From JAJFUV01 sp964384215 (GTDB lineage Bacteria; Acidobacteriota; Terriglobia; Bryobacterales; Bryobacteraceae): a stretch of DNA of 64,000 bases. The notes under the pieces are model-generated. The model had not been told where the DNA came from and searched no databases. It saw only the letters and a list, made by a program, of their open reading frames with translations. Positions 42,172 to 50,481 of the stretch are shown in pieces. The position numbers and the translations under genes are program-made. Location: assembly GCA_964384215.1 (NCBI GenBank), contig CAYLLB010000021.1, positions 22,216 to 86,215 on the forward strand, given 5' to 3'. Each line of letters opens with the position of its first letter. Position 1 is the first letter of the stretch.

Positions 42172-44721
42172 TTGGATCAAGAACAGACGCCCGCCAAGCC
42201 GCGAGCGCGTCAAGACAAGTGCTTCCTGATGATGCAGCGCGATCTCACACTGGCGCTGGCATCGGCTAAGGATCTCAGGACAGCCTACGATATCATTCTG
42301 AGAACCTGTTTGAAACTTGAGGATGTGGATTCCGGCTTGATCTGCGAAATCTGCTCCCGTACCGATAGCGCCCGCGTGGCCGCCAGCATGGGGCTCGACG
42401 AAGCGCTCTTCGCCCACACGCGGGTCTTTCCCCTGAGTTCGCCAAACGCCAGATTGCTGATGGCTGGCGGGCCTGCCTGTCTGAACACGACGGTCCCGAC
42501 CATCCTGCCGATGGCCATGTGGGAGGCGGCGAAGCTTCGCGCGACGGCCGTCCTTCCAATAAAGTCCGATGGGCAGGTGGTAGCGTTGCTGAGCCTCGGA
42601 ACACGCACGCGGGAAAGGATCGGCGAGGAAGCCCGCCTGATGCTGGAGACCACGGCGAACCTGGTCGGCGAGACGATCGCCCGGTTTCAGGCCGAGGAAG
42701 CCGTCCGCGATTCCGAGCGGCGGCACCGGGAGATTTTCGATTCCGCTCCGACACCGCTTTGGGAAGCGGATTTCTCCGGCCTCGTGGACTACCTGAAGGA
42801 TTTGCTCAATCGCGGCGTTTCCGATCCTGTCGCCTACTTCACCGGGCACCTGCCGGCAGTCGGGGAATTGCTTTCGCGCATACGTGTGCGGAACGTGAAC
42901 CAAGCCGCCGTCGACTTTTACCGGGCCAAGTCGCGTAAGGAGATCGTGCGCCGACTGGCCGAGATCTACACGCCGCAGGCGTTCGAGGCCATAAGCCGCG
43001 ACGTGCTCAGGCTCATTGACGGTTCCACACGGCATGAAATCGAGATCCGGACCAACACACTGGATGGCGAACCTCGTGACGTGCTCGTGCGGATCGCTGC
43101 GGTCCCCGGTTGTGAGCGCACACTTTCGCGGGTCATCATCTCAATGCTCGATCTCACCGAGCGCAAACGCGCCGAGCGTGCCCTGAAGGAGTCCAAACGC
43201 ACGATGGACGCGTTAGTACTACACCTGCCCGGAGTATTGATACGCCACGGCAACCGGCCGGGCTGGCCGATCGAATATATCGGGGGCAGAGTCGAAGAAG
43301 TGTGTGGCTACCCGGCAGAGCATTTCCTGGGCCCAGGCTCGCTGGATTACATGTCGGTATTAGTCGAGGAAGACCGCCCGCGGCTGTCTGAAGCGGTGCG
43401 CCAGGCCATGTTGACCAGGCGTCCCTACGCGGCCGAATACCGCATTCGAACGAAGGCAGGACAGGTGCGGTGGATCGGCGAAGAAGGCGTGCCCGTCTTC
43501 CAGGGTGACGAACTGGAAGCCCTGGAGTGTTTCCTGTTCGATATTACGGAGCGCAAAGAGGCCGAGGCGGAACGGCAATTGTTGCAGGCCCAGCTCGTCC
43601 AGGCTCAGAAGATGGAATCCATCGGCCGGCTGGCCGGCGGCGTGGCGCACGATTTCAACAATGTGCTGACCGTCATTAACGGTTATAGCCAACTGGCCGC
43701 CGAACGCGCGCGGCAGGACCCGGCGTTGCACGGTCTGATCGAGGAGATCCATCAGGCCGGCGAGCGCGCAGCGACGCTCACCCGGCAGTTGCTGGCCTTC
43801 AGCCGCAAGCAGGCCGTCAAACTCGAACTGGTAAACCTGAACGGCACGATACGCGATATGCAAGGCATGCTGCGCCGGCTCCTGGGTGAAGACGTGGAAT
43901 TCGTGACCCGGCTCGAAGAGGGCCTGGACGCGGCCCATGTCGATGCGGCGCAGATGCAGCAAGTCCTGATGAACCTCGTGGTGAACGCGCGCGACGCCAT
44001 GCCGCACGGCGGGCGGTTGACCATCGCCACAGAGAACACGGACCTCGGTGAGCCTGAGACGGCGCGATGCCCATCGGCCAAGGCGGGCAAGTTCGTGTGC
44101 CTGACCGTGAGCGACACGGGCGAGGGCATGAGCGAGGAGGTTCGCTCTCACATTTTCGAGCCGTTCTTCACTACCAAGGTTGGATACGGTACAGGCCTCG
44201 GGTTGGCTACCGTTTACGGCGCGGTCGCGCGATGCGGAGGGTGGATCTCGGTAGACAGCGCGCCGGGCAAAGGTTCCACGTTTCGCGTCTTCCTGCCGCG
44301 GGCCTGTGCCTGCGCTGTCTCGGCCGAACCCGCCCCGCCGCCGATGATCCGGCACGGCGACGAAACGATTCTGGTCGTCGAGGACCAAAAGGAGGTGCGC
44401 GGCCTGATGACCGTGGCGCTCCGCGCGTACGGCTATCGTGTGTTGGAGGCCGCCGGCGGCGCCGAGGCGTTGGAGATTTTCGCTTCCCACGACGGGCAGG
44501 TTGACCTGCTGCTCACCGATATGGTCATGCCGGGCATGAACGGAACGGATCTGGCGCGCCGGCTTGTGGAGAGGAAAGCGGATCTTAAAATTCTCTACGT
44601 GTCCGGCTACAGCGAGGACCTGGCGGAGCGCCGGTGTGAGTTGGGGCCCGGCTCGTCGTATTTGCCCAAGCCGTTCACACCGGATGTGCTGGCCGCAAAG
44701 GTCCGCGAAGTCCTGGGATAG
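42172..44721 (+). CDS. Hybrid sensor histidine kinase with GAF, PAS and receiver domains
   Basis: An 849-residue soluble kinase with no transmembrane segment. Order: GAF-like domain (about 15-175), a PAS-like segment (about 180-340), a PAS/PAC domain ending DITERKEAEAERQL (to about 475), the HisKA H-box LAGGVAHDFNNVLTVINGYS, HATPase motifs VNARDAMPHGG, DTGEGM and GTGLGLATVYGAV, and a C-terminal receiver with LLLTDMVMPGMNGTDLA. The H-box and the missing DNA-binding output are typical of NtrB-like hybrid kinases in Acidobacteria. The start is TTG, supported by AAGGA eight bases upstream and by the lack of an earlier ATG. The regulator it serves is not adjacent; the sigma-54 activator at 52-54 kb has no receiver domain. 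Confidence 0.93.
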   Translation: MDQEQTPAKPRARQDKCFLMMQRDLTLALASAKDLRTAYDIILRTCLKLEDVDSGLICEICSRTDSARVAASMGLDEALFAHTRVFPLSSPNARLLMAGGPACLNTTVPTILPMAMWEAAKLRATAVLPIKSDGQVVALLSLGTRTRERIGEEARLMLETTANLVGETIARFQAEEAVRDSERRHREIFDSAPTPLWEADFSGLVDYLKDLLNRGVSDPVAYFTGHLPAVGELLSRIRVRNVNQAAVDFYRAKSRKEIVRRLAEIYTPQAFEAISRDVLRLIDGSTRHEIEIRTNTLDGEPRDVLVRIAAVPGCERTLSRVIISMLDLTERKRAERALKESKRTMDALVLHLPGVLIRHGNRPGWPIEYIGGRVEEVCGYPAEHFLGPGSLDYMSVLVEEDRPRLSEAVRQAMLTRRPYAAEYRIRTKAGQVRWIGEEGVPVFQGDELEALECFLFDITERKEAEAERQLLQAQLVQAQKMESIGRLAGGVAHDFNNVLTVINGYSQLAAERARQDPALHGLIEEIHQAGERAATLTRQLLAFSRKQAVKLELVNLNGTIRDMQGMLRRLLGEDVEFVTRLEEGLDAAHVDAAQMQQVLMNLVVNARDAMPHGGRLTIATENTDLGEPETARCPSAKAGKFVCLTVSDTGEGMSEEVRSHIFEPFFTTKVGYGTGLGLATVYGAVARCGGWISVDSAPGKGSTFRVFLPRACACAVSAEPAPPPMIRHGDETILVVEDQKEVRGLMTVALRAYGYRVLEAAGGAEALEIFASHDGQVDLLLTDMVMPGMNGTDLARRLVERKADLKILYVSGYSEDLAERRCELGPGSSYLPKPFTPDVLAAKVREVLG

Positions 44722-44774
44722 AACCGGCCGCGGGGAGTGCGCGTTTCCTCGTCGGCACCTAGTAACATAGGATT

Positions 44775-45944
<1,170 letters not shown>

Positions 45945-45951
45945 AGTCTGA

Positions 45952-45992
45952 CGCGCCCGGCGCCGTCGAAGGCTCTTGCAGCGCCGGGCGCG
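45952..45992 (+). terminator. Strong GC-rich hairpin after pgk
   Basis: A perfect 12-base inverted repeat (CGCGCCCGGCGC and its complement) with a 17-base loop, seven bases after the pgk stop. It lacks a T run and is followed one base later by TATGAT. The remaining 105 bases before the Hfq-like gene show no other feature. Confidence 0.5.
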
Positions 45993-46102
45993 CTATGATA
46001 TCAGTAGTACATTAAGTCGGGCACCGAAGCCCACATGATGTTCTGGGCCTCCGGCAGGTTTCCGGTCCGAAATCGAATCTCGTCTTCATAAGGAGTACGG
46101 CT

Positions 46103-46417
46103 GTGGAAGCAGTTAACCGCCGATTAATCCGTCCGCCGCTGAACGAAATAAAGGAACAGCAGGCCGGCAAGCAACGCAATCCGAACCAGAAGAAAGCTGT
46201 CCCCCCGGACACCACCAACGCCGAGAATTATTACTACGTCAAGCAGATGCAGACCAAGACGTTGATGGTCATCGTCTTCAAGGATGGCGAGACGATCTCC
46301 GGCAATATCGAGTGGTACGACAAGAATTGCCTGAAGATCAACCGCGACGGAGCGCCCAACCTTCTCGTCTATAAGCCGAACATCAAGTACATGTACAAAG
46401 CGGAACCTGGCGCCTGA
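46103..46417 (+). CDS. hfq: Divergent Hfq/Sm-like RNA-binding protein with N-terminal extension
   Basis: A 104-residue protein. Residues 41-102 follow the Hfq fold: an N-terminal helix (ENYYYVKQMQ), Sm1 strands MVIVFKDGETISGNIEWYDKNCLKI and Sm2 strands NLLVYKPNIKYMY. Hfq normally anneals small RNAs to mRNAs as a hexamer. The proximal-face YKH motif reads YKP (90-92), losing the usual histidine. About 40 basic, Pro/Gln-rich residues precede the Sm core. The GTG start has AGGAG seven bases upstream; an internal start giving a core-only protein would have to fall after residue 30 and no Met precedes Met49. The symbol is given for the family; RNA chaperone activity is inference. Confidence 0.75.
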   Translation: MEAVNRRLIRPPLNEIKEQQAGKQRNPNQKKAVPPDTTNAENYYYVKQMQTKTLMVIVFKDGETISGNIEWYDKNCLKINRDGAPNLLVYKPNIKYMYKAEPGA

Positions 46418-46431
46418 GCACGGCCAGCCCG

Positions 46432-46932
46432 TTAGCGCTTCCCGCGTTTACAGATTTCCAGTCTCATCGAGCGCCGCTCACAGGCTTCCCTGTAGCGGCG
46501 CTTTTCTTCGCTGGTCTCCGGGATCACCGGGGGCACCTCGACCGGCCGGCCAGCCTTGTCGATGGCCACGTAAGTGACGTAGGCAGAGGAAGTGTGCGTG
46601 ACCTCGCCCGTCGTAAGATCCTCGGCCATCACCTTGACCCCGACTTCCATGGACGTCCGGAAGGCCCGGTTCACCGACGATTTGAGGATCACCAGTTGTC
46701 CAATGTGAACGGGGTGTAGGAAGCTCATGCTGTCGATGGATGCGGTGACGACCTGGCAGCGCGCGTGCCGGATGGCCGCCAGCGCGCCCGCCATGTCCAC
46801 CAGATGCATGACTTTGCCTCCCAGCAGGTTGCCCAGCGGGTTGGCGTCGTTGGGCAGCGCCATCTCTCCGTATTCGGAGGCGGACTCCCTCACCGGCCGT
46901 CCTGCTCCACTCTTGCTCTTCGGACACGGCAT
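46432..46932 (-). CDS. Acyl-CoA thioesterase, hotdog fold (YciA/BACH-like)
   Basis: A 166-residue hotdog thioesterase that hydrolyses acyl-CoA in the cytoplasm. NLLGGKVMHLVDMAGALAAIRHA is the hotdog helix with the active-site Asp, preceded by a GN-G turn, and the SMSFLHPVHIGQLVILKSSV strand pair is typical of the YciA/acyl-CoA hydrolase group. The C-terminal 25 residues are charged. A Met 23 codons inside (MALPNDANP) is an alternative start giving a more compact family-like N terminus. Divergent from the TPR gene with 35 bases between. Confidence 0.9.
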   Translation of the reverse strand: MPCPKSKSGAGRPVRESASEYGEMALPNDANPLGNLLGGKVMHLVDMAGALAAIRHARCQVVTASIDSMSFLHPVHIGQLVILKSSVNRAFRTSMEVGVKVMAEDLTTGEVTHTSSAYVTYVAIDKAGRPVEVPPVIPETSEEKRRYREACERRSMRLEICKRGKR

Positions 46933-46967
46933 GGCGAGTATCTTAGCATAGCGGTAGCCTGATTCTT

Positions 46968-47282
46968 ATGAGCGCAGATCGCACGGAAGCCTTGAAACAA
47001 ATGCTCACGGCGGATCCCCGCAACGACTTCGCGCGATTCGCCCTGGCCATGGAATACGCCAAGGCCTCGCAATTGGAGGACGCCGTCCGGGAGTTCGCCT
47101 TATTGATTGAGAACAATCCGGATTACTGGGGCGCATACTACCACTACGGCCAGACGTTGGAGCGGCTGTTTCGCCTCGACGAGGCGCGCCAGGCCTATGA
47201 TAAGGGCATCGAGGTTACCGGACGGATGGGGCAAACGCGGGCTCGCTCGGAGCTGGAAGCGGCGCTCCAACTGCTGGGCTGA
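46968..47282 (+). CDS. Small TPR-repeat protein
   Basis: A 104-residue, all-helical protein with two to three tetratricopeptide-like repeats (NDFARFALAMEYAKASQLEDA, YWGAYYHYGQTLERLFRLDEA, and a final AYDKGIEV helix). There is no signal peptide, so it is probably a cytoplasmic protein-interaction module. It precedes the rpmH cluster in the same direction but rpmH has its own promoter 22 bases after this gene. Partner unknown. Confidence 0.8.
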   Translation: MSADRTEALKQMLTADPRNDFARFALAMEYAKASQLEDAVREFALLIENNPDYWGAYYHYGQTLERLFRLDEARQAYDKGIEVTGRMGQTRARSELEAALQLLG

Positions 47283-47303
47283 CCGGTCATTGCCTCCAGC
47301 CGT

Positions 47304-47333
47304 TTGACACCTCGGGGAAGCGCCCAATATACT
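47304..47333 (+). promoter_or_regulatory. Sigma-70 promoter of the rpmH cluster
   Basis: Perfect TTGACA, an 18-base spacer and TATACT (five of six), about 80 bases before rpmH. The predicted leader of about 70 bases contains a G- and C-rich stretch (GGGGGTTCCCC) that can fold. Confidence 0.7.
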
Positions 47334-47412
47334 GAAAGTTCTGGGGGTTCCCCGGGATTCACACCAGTCGGCGCTATGAGTCGGATTCTGCGCTCGGCGC
47401 AAAGGGATTAGC

Positions 47413-47580
47413 ATGCCAAAACGTACTTTTCAGCCGAATAACCGCAAACGGGCCAAGACCCACGGGTTCCGGGAGAGAATGAAGACGAAGGACGGCCGTG
47501 CCGTTTTGGCGCGCCGTCGTGCCAAGGGCCGCAAGAAGCTCACGGTGAGTAGCGAGAGAGCCGTTCGTTACGCCAAGTAA
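47413..47580 (+). CDS. rpmH: 50S ribosomal protein L34
   Basis: A 55-residue basic protein of the large ribosomal subunit, with the L34 signature KRTFQPNNRKRAKTHGFRER followed by MKTKDGRAVLARRRAKGRK. It is about ten residues longer at the C terminus than the usual 44-46 residue L34. AAAGGGA lies seven bases before the ATG. First gene of the rpmH-rnpA-yidD-yidC-jag-mnmE cluster. In many bacteria this cluster is near dnaA and oriC, but dnaA and DnaA-box clusters are not seen here. Confidence 0.97.
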   Translation: MPKRTFQPNNRKRAKTHGFRERMKTKDGRAVLARRRAKGRKKLTVSSERAVRYAK

Positions 47581-47584
47581 CTCG

Positions 47585-47947
47585 ATTCAGACCGGAAGTT
47601 CCGGTTTTGCGTTTCCCAAGCGGGCGCGGCTACTGAAGAGCCCTGAGTTTCGGGAGGTCTTCAGCAATGGCGTCCGGACGGCGGGAAAGTTGTTTTCTGC
47701 AACGTACTACCTGCGGCCAGGAGAGACGGAATCCCGCATCGGATTCGCAGTGGGCCGTGCGGCGGGCAATGCCGTGGTTCGCAACCGGCTGCGCCGCCGG
47801 TTGCGAGAAGCAGTCCGGCTGCACCGCGACCAGCTCCAGGCGGGCTGGTGGATTGTTCTAAATCCGCGGCGCGCGGCCTTGACAGCCGGCTTCGACGAGT
47901 TGGAACGCGAAGTGGAGAGGTTGTTCACGCGATGCAGCAGGCCTTAA
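47585..47947 (+). CDS. rnpA: Ribonuclease P protein component with no canonical start codon
   Basis: Protein subunit of RNase P, which matures tRNA 5-prime ends. The conserved N terminus FPKRARLLKSPEFREVFSNG and the RNR signature NAVVRNRLRRRLREAVR are both intact in one frame. The frame is closed by TGA at 47546, and from there to the TTG at 47690 there is no ATG, GTG or TTG. The TTG would delete the conserved first strand and helix. I set the start at ATT 47585, five bases after the rpmH stop, which gives 120 residues with ten before FPK, close to family length. CTG at 47633 is a poorer option. Coupling to rpmH, frameshifting or a sequencing error are alternatives. The 3-prime end overlaps yidD by 16 bases. 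Confidence 0.85.
   Translation: MQTGSSGFAFPKRARLLKSPEFREVFSNGVRTAGKLFSATYYLRPGETESRIGFAVGRAAGNAVVRNRLRRRLREAVRLHRDQLQAGWWIVLNPRRAALTAGFDELEREVERLFTRCSRP
47591..47608 (+). terminator. Terminator-like hairpin at the rpmH-rnpA junction
   Basis: ACCGG-AAGTT-CCGGT followed by TTT: a five-pair stem, a five-base loop and a short T run, directly after rpmH and inside the presumed start region of rnpA. It may attenuate transcription into rnpA. Weak on its own. Confidence 0.35.
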
Positions 47948-48141
47948 TCTGGCTCCTTCGCTTTTACAAGCGGTGGATCAGCCCGCTACTGCCCTCGGCC
48001 TGCCGGTTCTATCCCACTTGTTCGGAGTATATGCAAGAGGCGGTGCGCAAGTACGGCGCGCTTCGCGGCGTCTGGCTCGGTCTCCGACGCCTCAGCCGTT
48101 GCCACCCGTTCCACGAAGGCGGTTACGACCCTGTCAGATAG
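47932..48141 (+). CDS. yidD: Membrane protein insertion efficiency factor YidD
   Basis: A 69-residue membrane-associated protein that aids YidC-dependent insertion. LRFYKRWISPLLPSACRFYPTCSEYMQEAV is the diagnostic YidD segment with its paired cysteines, followed by WLGLRRLSRCHPFHEGGYDPV. The ATG overlaps the end of rnpA by 16 bases, the standard arrangement. The longer upstream frame was rejected because it would run through rnpA. Confidence 0.95.
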   Translation: MQQALIWLLRFYKRWISPLLPSACRFYPTCSEYMQEAVRKYGALRGVWLGLRRLSRCHPFHEGGYDPVR

Positions 48142-48163
48142 ACACTCACCATCAAGAGAAGAC

Positions 48164-49906
48164 ATGAGCGATCCAGCCAACAACCCCAACCAGCCGGCAC
48201 CGCCGAAGAAGGAACTGTCCATGGAGACGCGGCTTATCATAGCCTTCGTCCTCATGGGAGCGGTCTTGTTCCTGACTCCTTACATTTTCAAGCCCGCGCA
48301 ACCCCTGCCGCCGGCGAAGGCGCCCGCCGCCAAGTCTACCGCGCAGGTTCCAGATGCTGCGCCGGTGCAACCAGCCCCCGCGCAAGCAGCGGAGCAGAAA
48401 GCCAAGGCCCAACCCGCGGAAGCCGTAAAGCCGGTTGCGGCCGAAAAGGAAGAAACCGTCCTGGTGGACACAGCGTTGTACAGAGTCCAGTTTTCGAATC
48501 GCGGCGCCGTGGTTCGCAGTTGGGTGCTGAAGAAGTTCACCGACAACGCCGGCAAGCAGTTGGAACTGGTGAACGCCTCCGCCGCCCCGAAGACCGGGTA
48601 TCCATTCGCAATTATCCCGAAGAACGCGCGCGTCTCCGCTGATCCAAACCAGGTGTTGTACAAGGTGGACCGTTCGAGCGATGGTCTCGGCGTCGCATTC
48701 ACGTTCTCCGACGGCCGGCTCTCCGTGAAGAAATCGTTCCGCTTCGATCCGAGCAAGCACCTGTCCCAGATTTCGTCCGAGGTGAAACAGGACGGCACGC
48801 CAGTGCCGCACCTGCTCGCCTGGCGCGGCGGGTATGGCGATAACGCAGTTCCCAACCCGGCCGCTACACAGCGTAGCCTGCACTTCGACCTCGCGCAGAA
48901 TAAGTTGATCGTCAACGAAGCCAAGGCGGCCAAGGACGGCCCTCTCGGCGAAACGGGCAATTATTCCTTCGCGGGCATCGAGGATGCCTACTTTGCCGCC
49001 GTCTTCCTCCCGAGTCAAGGCGCATCGCTCGAGATCGACACCTTCGCCGATTCTCTGCCTACGGCGGCCGACCCGAACAAGCAGGAGCCCCGCGTGGGCG
49101 TGGGCGTGGGTGGAGCGGCCGCGCAGGATCTCCAGCTTTTCGTGGGGCCCAAGGATATCGAACTGCTCAAGAAGGTGGATCCCAAGCTCGAGCAGTTAGT
49201 GGACTTCGGGTGGTTCTCCTTCCTGGCCAAACCGCTGTTCGTATGCGTGAACTGGACGCGCGATCACATCATCAACAATTACGGATGGGCGATCGTGCTG
49301 GTCACGGTGGCCATCAACTTCCTGCTGCTGCCATTGAAGATCTCCAGCCTGAAGTCGATGAAGAAGATGTCCATCCTTCAGCCGCAGATCAAGGCCATCA
49401 ACGCCAAGTACGCGGGCCTGAGCCTCCGCGACCCAAAGAAGACGCAGCAGAACCAGGAGATCATGGATCTCTACAAGAAGCACGGCGTGAACCCCACTGG
49501 CGGCTGCCTGCCGATGATCCTGCAGATCCCGTTCTTCTTCGCGTTCTATAAGGTGCTCTCAGTCGCCATCGAGATGCGCGGCGCCGAATGGCTCTGGGTT
49601 ACGGACCTCTCTCAGCCTGAACATCTGCCTATCCGCATCCTGCCGGTGGCGATGATCGTGACTCAGTTTATCCTGCAGAAGATGACGCCAGCCACCTCGG
49701 CCGACCCAACGCAGCAGCGCGTCATGCTGCTCATGCCATTGATGCTTGGCTTCATGTTTTACGGGGTATCGAGCGGGCTGGTGCTATACTGGTTGACCGG
49801 CAACTTGGTGGGCATCGCGCAGCAATGGGTGTTCAACCGCACCGTGATGGCGCAGCCGGTCGAAGTCACGCCGCCGCAAAAATCCAAGAAGAGTAGCAGG
49901 AAATAG
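48164..49906 (+). CDS. yidC: Membrane protein insertase YidC
   Basis: Inserts and folds inner-membrane proteins, alone or with SecYEG. The 580-residue protein has an N-terminal transmembrane anchor (LIIAFVLMGAVLFLTPYIF), an Ala/Pro/Lys-rich linker, the large periplasmic beta domain of Gram-negative YidC (about 95-335) and the conserved five-helix core. The core includes WAIVLVTVAINFLLLPLKI, MKKMSILQPQIKAIN, GVNPTGGCLPMILQIPFFFAFY and LVLYWLTGN. The presence of the periplasmic domain supports a diderm host. Flanked by yidD and jag. Confidence 0.98.
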   Translation: MSDPANNPNQPAPPKKELSMETRLIIAFVLMGAVLFLTPYIFKPAQPLPPAKAPAAKSTAQVPDAAPVQPAPAQAAEQKAKAQPAEAVKPVAAEKEETVLVDTALYRVQFSNRGAVVRSWVLKKFTDNAGKQLELVNASAAPKTGYPFAIIPKNARVSADPNQVLYKVDRSSDGLGVAFTFSDGRLSVKKSFRFDPSKHLSQISSEVKQDGTPVPHLLAWRGGYGDNAVPNPAATQRSLHFDLAQNKLIVNEAKAAKDGPLGETGNYSFAGIEDAYFAAVFLPSQGASLEIDTFADSLPTAADPNKQEPRVGVGVGGAAAQDLQLFVGPKDIELLKKVDPKLEQLVDFGWFSFLAKPLFVCVNWTRDHIINNYGWAIVLVTVAINFLLLPLKISSLKSMKKMSILQPQIKAINAKYAGLSLRDPKKTQQNQEIMDLYKKHGVNPTGGCLPMILQIPFFFAFYKVLSVAIEMRGAEWLWVTDLSQPEHLPIRILPVAMIVTQFILQKMTPATSADPTQQRVMLLMPLMLGFMFYGVSSGLVLYWLTGNLVGIAQQWVFNRTVMAQPVEVTPPQKSKKSSRK

Positions 49907-49909
49907 TTC

Positions 49910-50479
49910 GTGGAAGAGACAAAATATACGGTTGAGGAGTTGGCCCCCGAAATCGACGAGTTCCTGGGAGCGGTGCTGGACGCCGCCAACCTGGATGTGG
50001 ATTACGAGGTCGTCGAAGGGTCTCATACGCATCCCGACTTCGAAAACCCCGAAGTCGTGGTGAAGTTCAGCGGTCCGGACGTGGACATGCTGCTCGCCAA
50101 CCGGGCGGAGCTCCTGCTTGCCCTCGAGCACGTCACGATGGAAGCGCTCGACCTGCCGCCCTCGGACCACTCCCGCCTTTGTTTCGACGCCAACGACTAT
50201 CGCGTGCTGCGCATCGAGGAATTGCGCATGAGCGCGCTCACCGCCGCCGAGCAGGTGAAGAGCACACACCGTCCTTTTCGCTTCAACCCCATGACCAGCC
50301 GTGAGCGGCGCATCATTCACCTGGCGTTGCGCAACGAGCCGGAAGTGCGCAGCGAAAGCTTCGGGGTCGGTCCCGGGCGCCAGGTAGTAATCTATCCCGC
50401 GGACATGCCGGCGCCTCCTCCCGGCGCGTGGTTCCCGCAGGCCCCGCCGCGCGGCATGCGACGCGGCCGCCGCAGATAA
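49910..50479 (+). CDS. jag: Jag/KhpB-type RNA-binding protein (R3H domain)
   Basis: A 189-residue RNA-binding protein of the SpoIIIJ-associated family. A KH-like region (around 45-90, VVVKFSGPDVDMLLANRAELLLALEHV) is followed by an R3H domain with FRFNPMTSRERRIIHLAL, where the Arg and His of the R-x3-H core are visible. An N-terminal Jag_N domain appears reduced (TVEELAPEIDEFLGAVL). The tail is rich in Pro, Gly and Arg. The GTG start is three bases after the yidC stop. KhpB homologues regulate cell-wall and division genes with KhpA in Firmicutes; the role here is unknown. Confidence 0.88.
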   Translation: MEETKYTVEELAPEIDEFLGAVLDAANLDVDYEVVEGSHTHPDFENPEVVVKFSGPDVDMLLANRAELLLALEHVTMEALDLPPSDHSRLCFDANDYRVLRIEELRMSALTAAEQVKSTHRPFRFNPMTSRERRIIHLALRNEPEVRSESFGVGPGRQVVIYPADMPAPPPGAWFPQAPPRGMRRGRRR

Positions 50480-50481
50480 AC

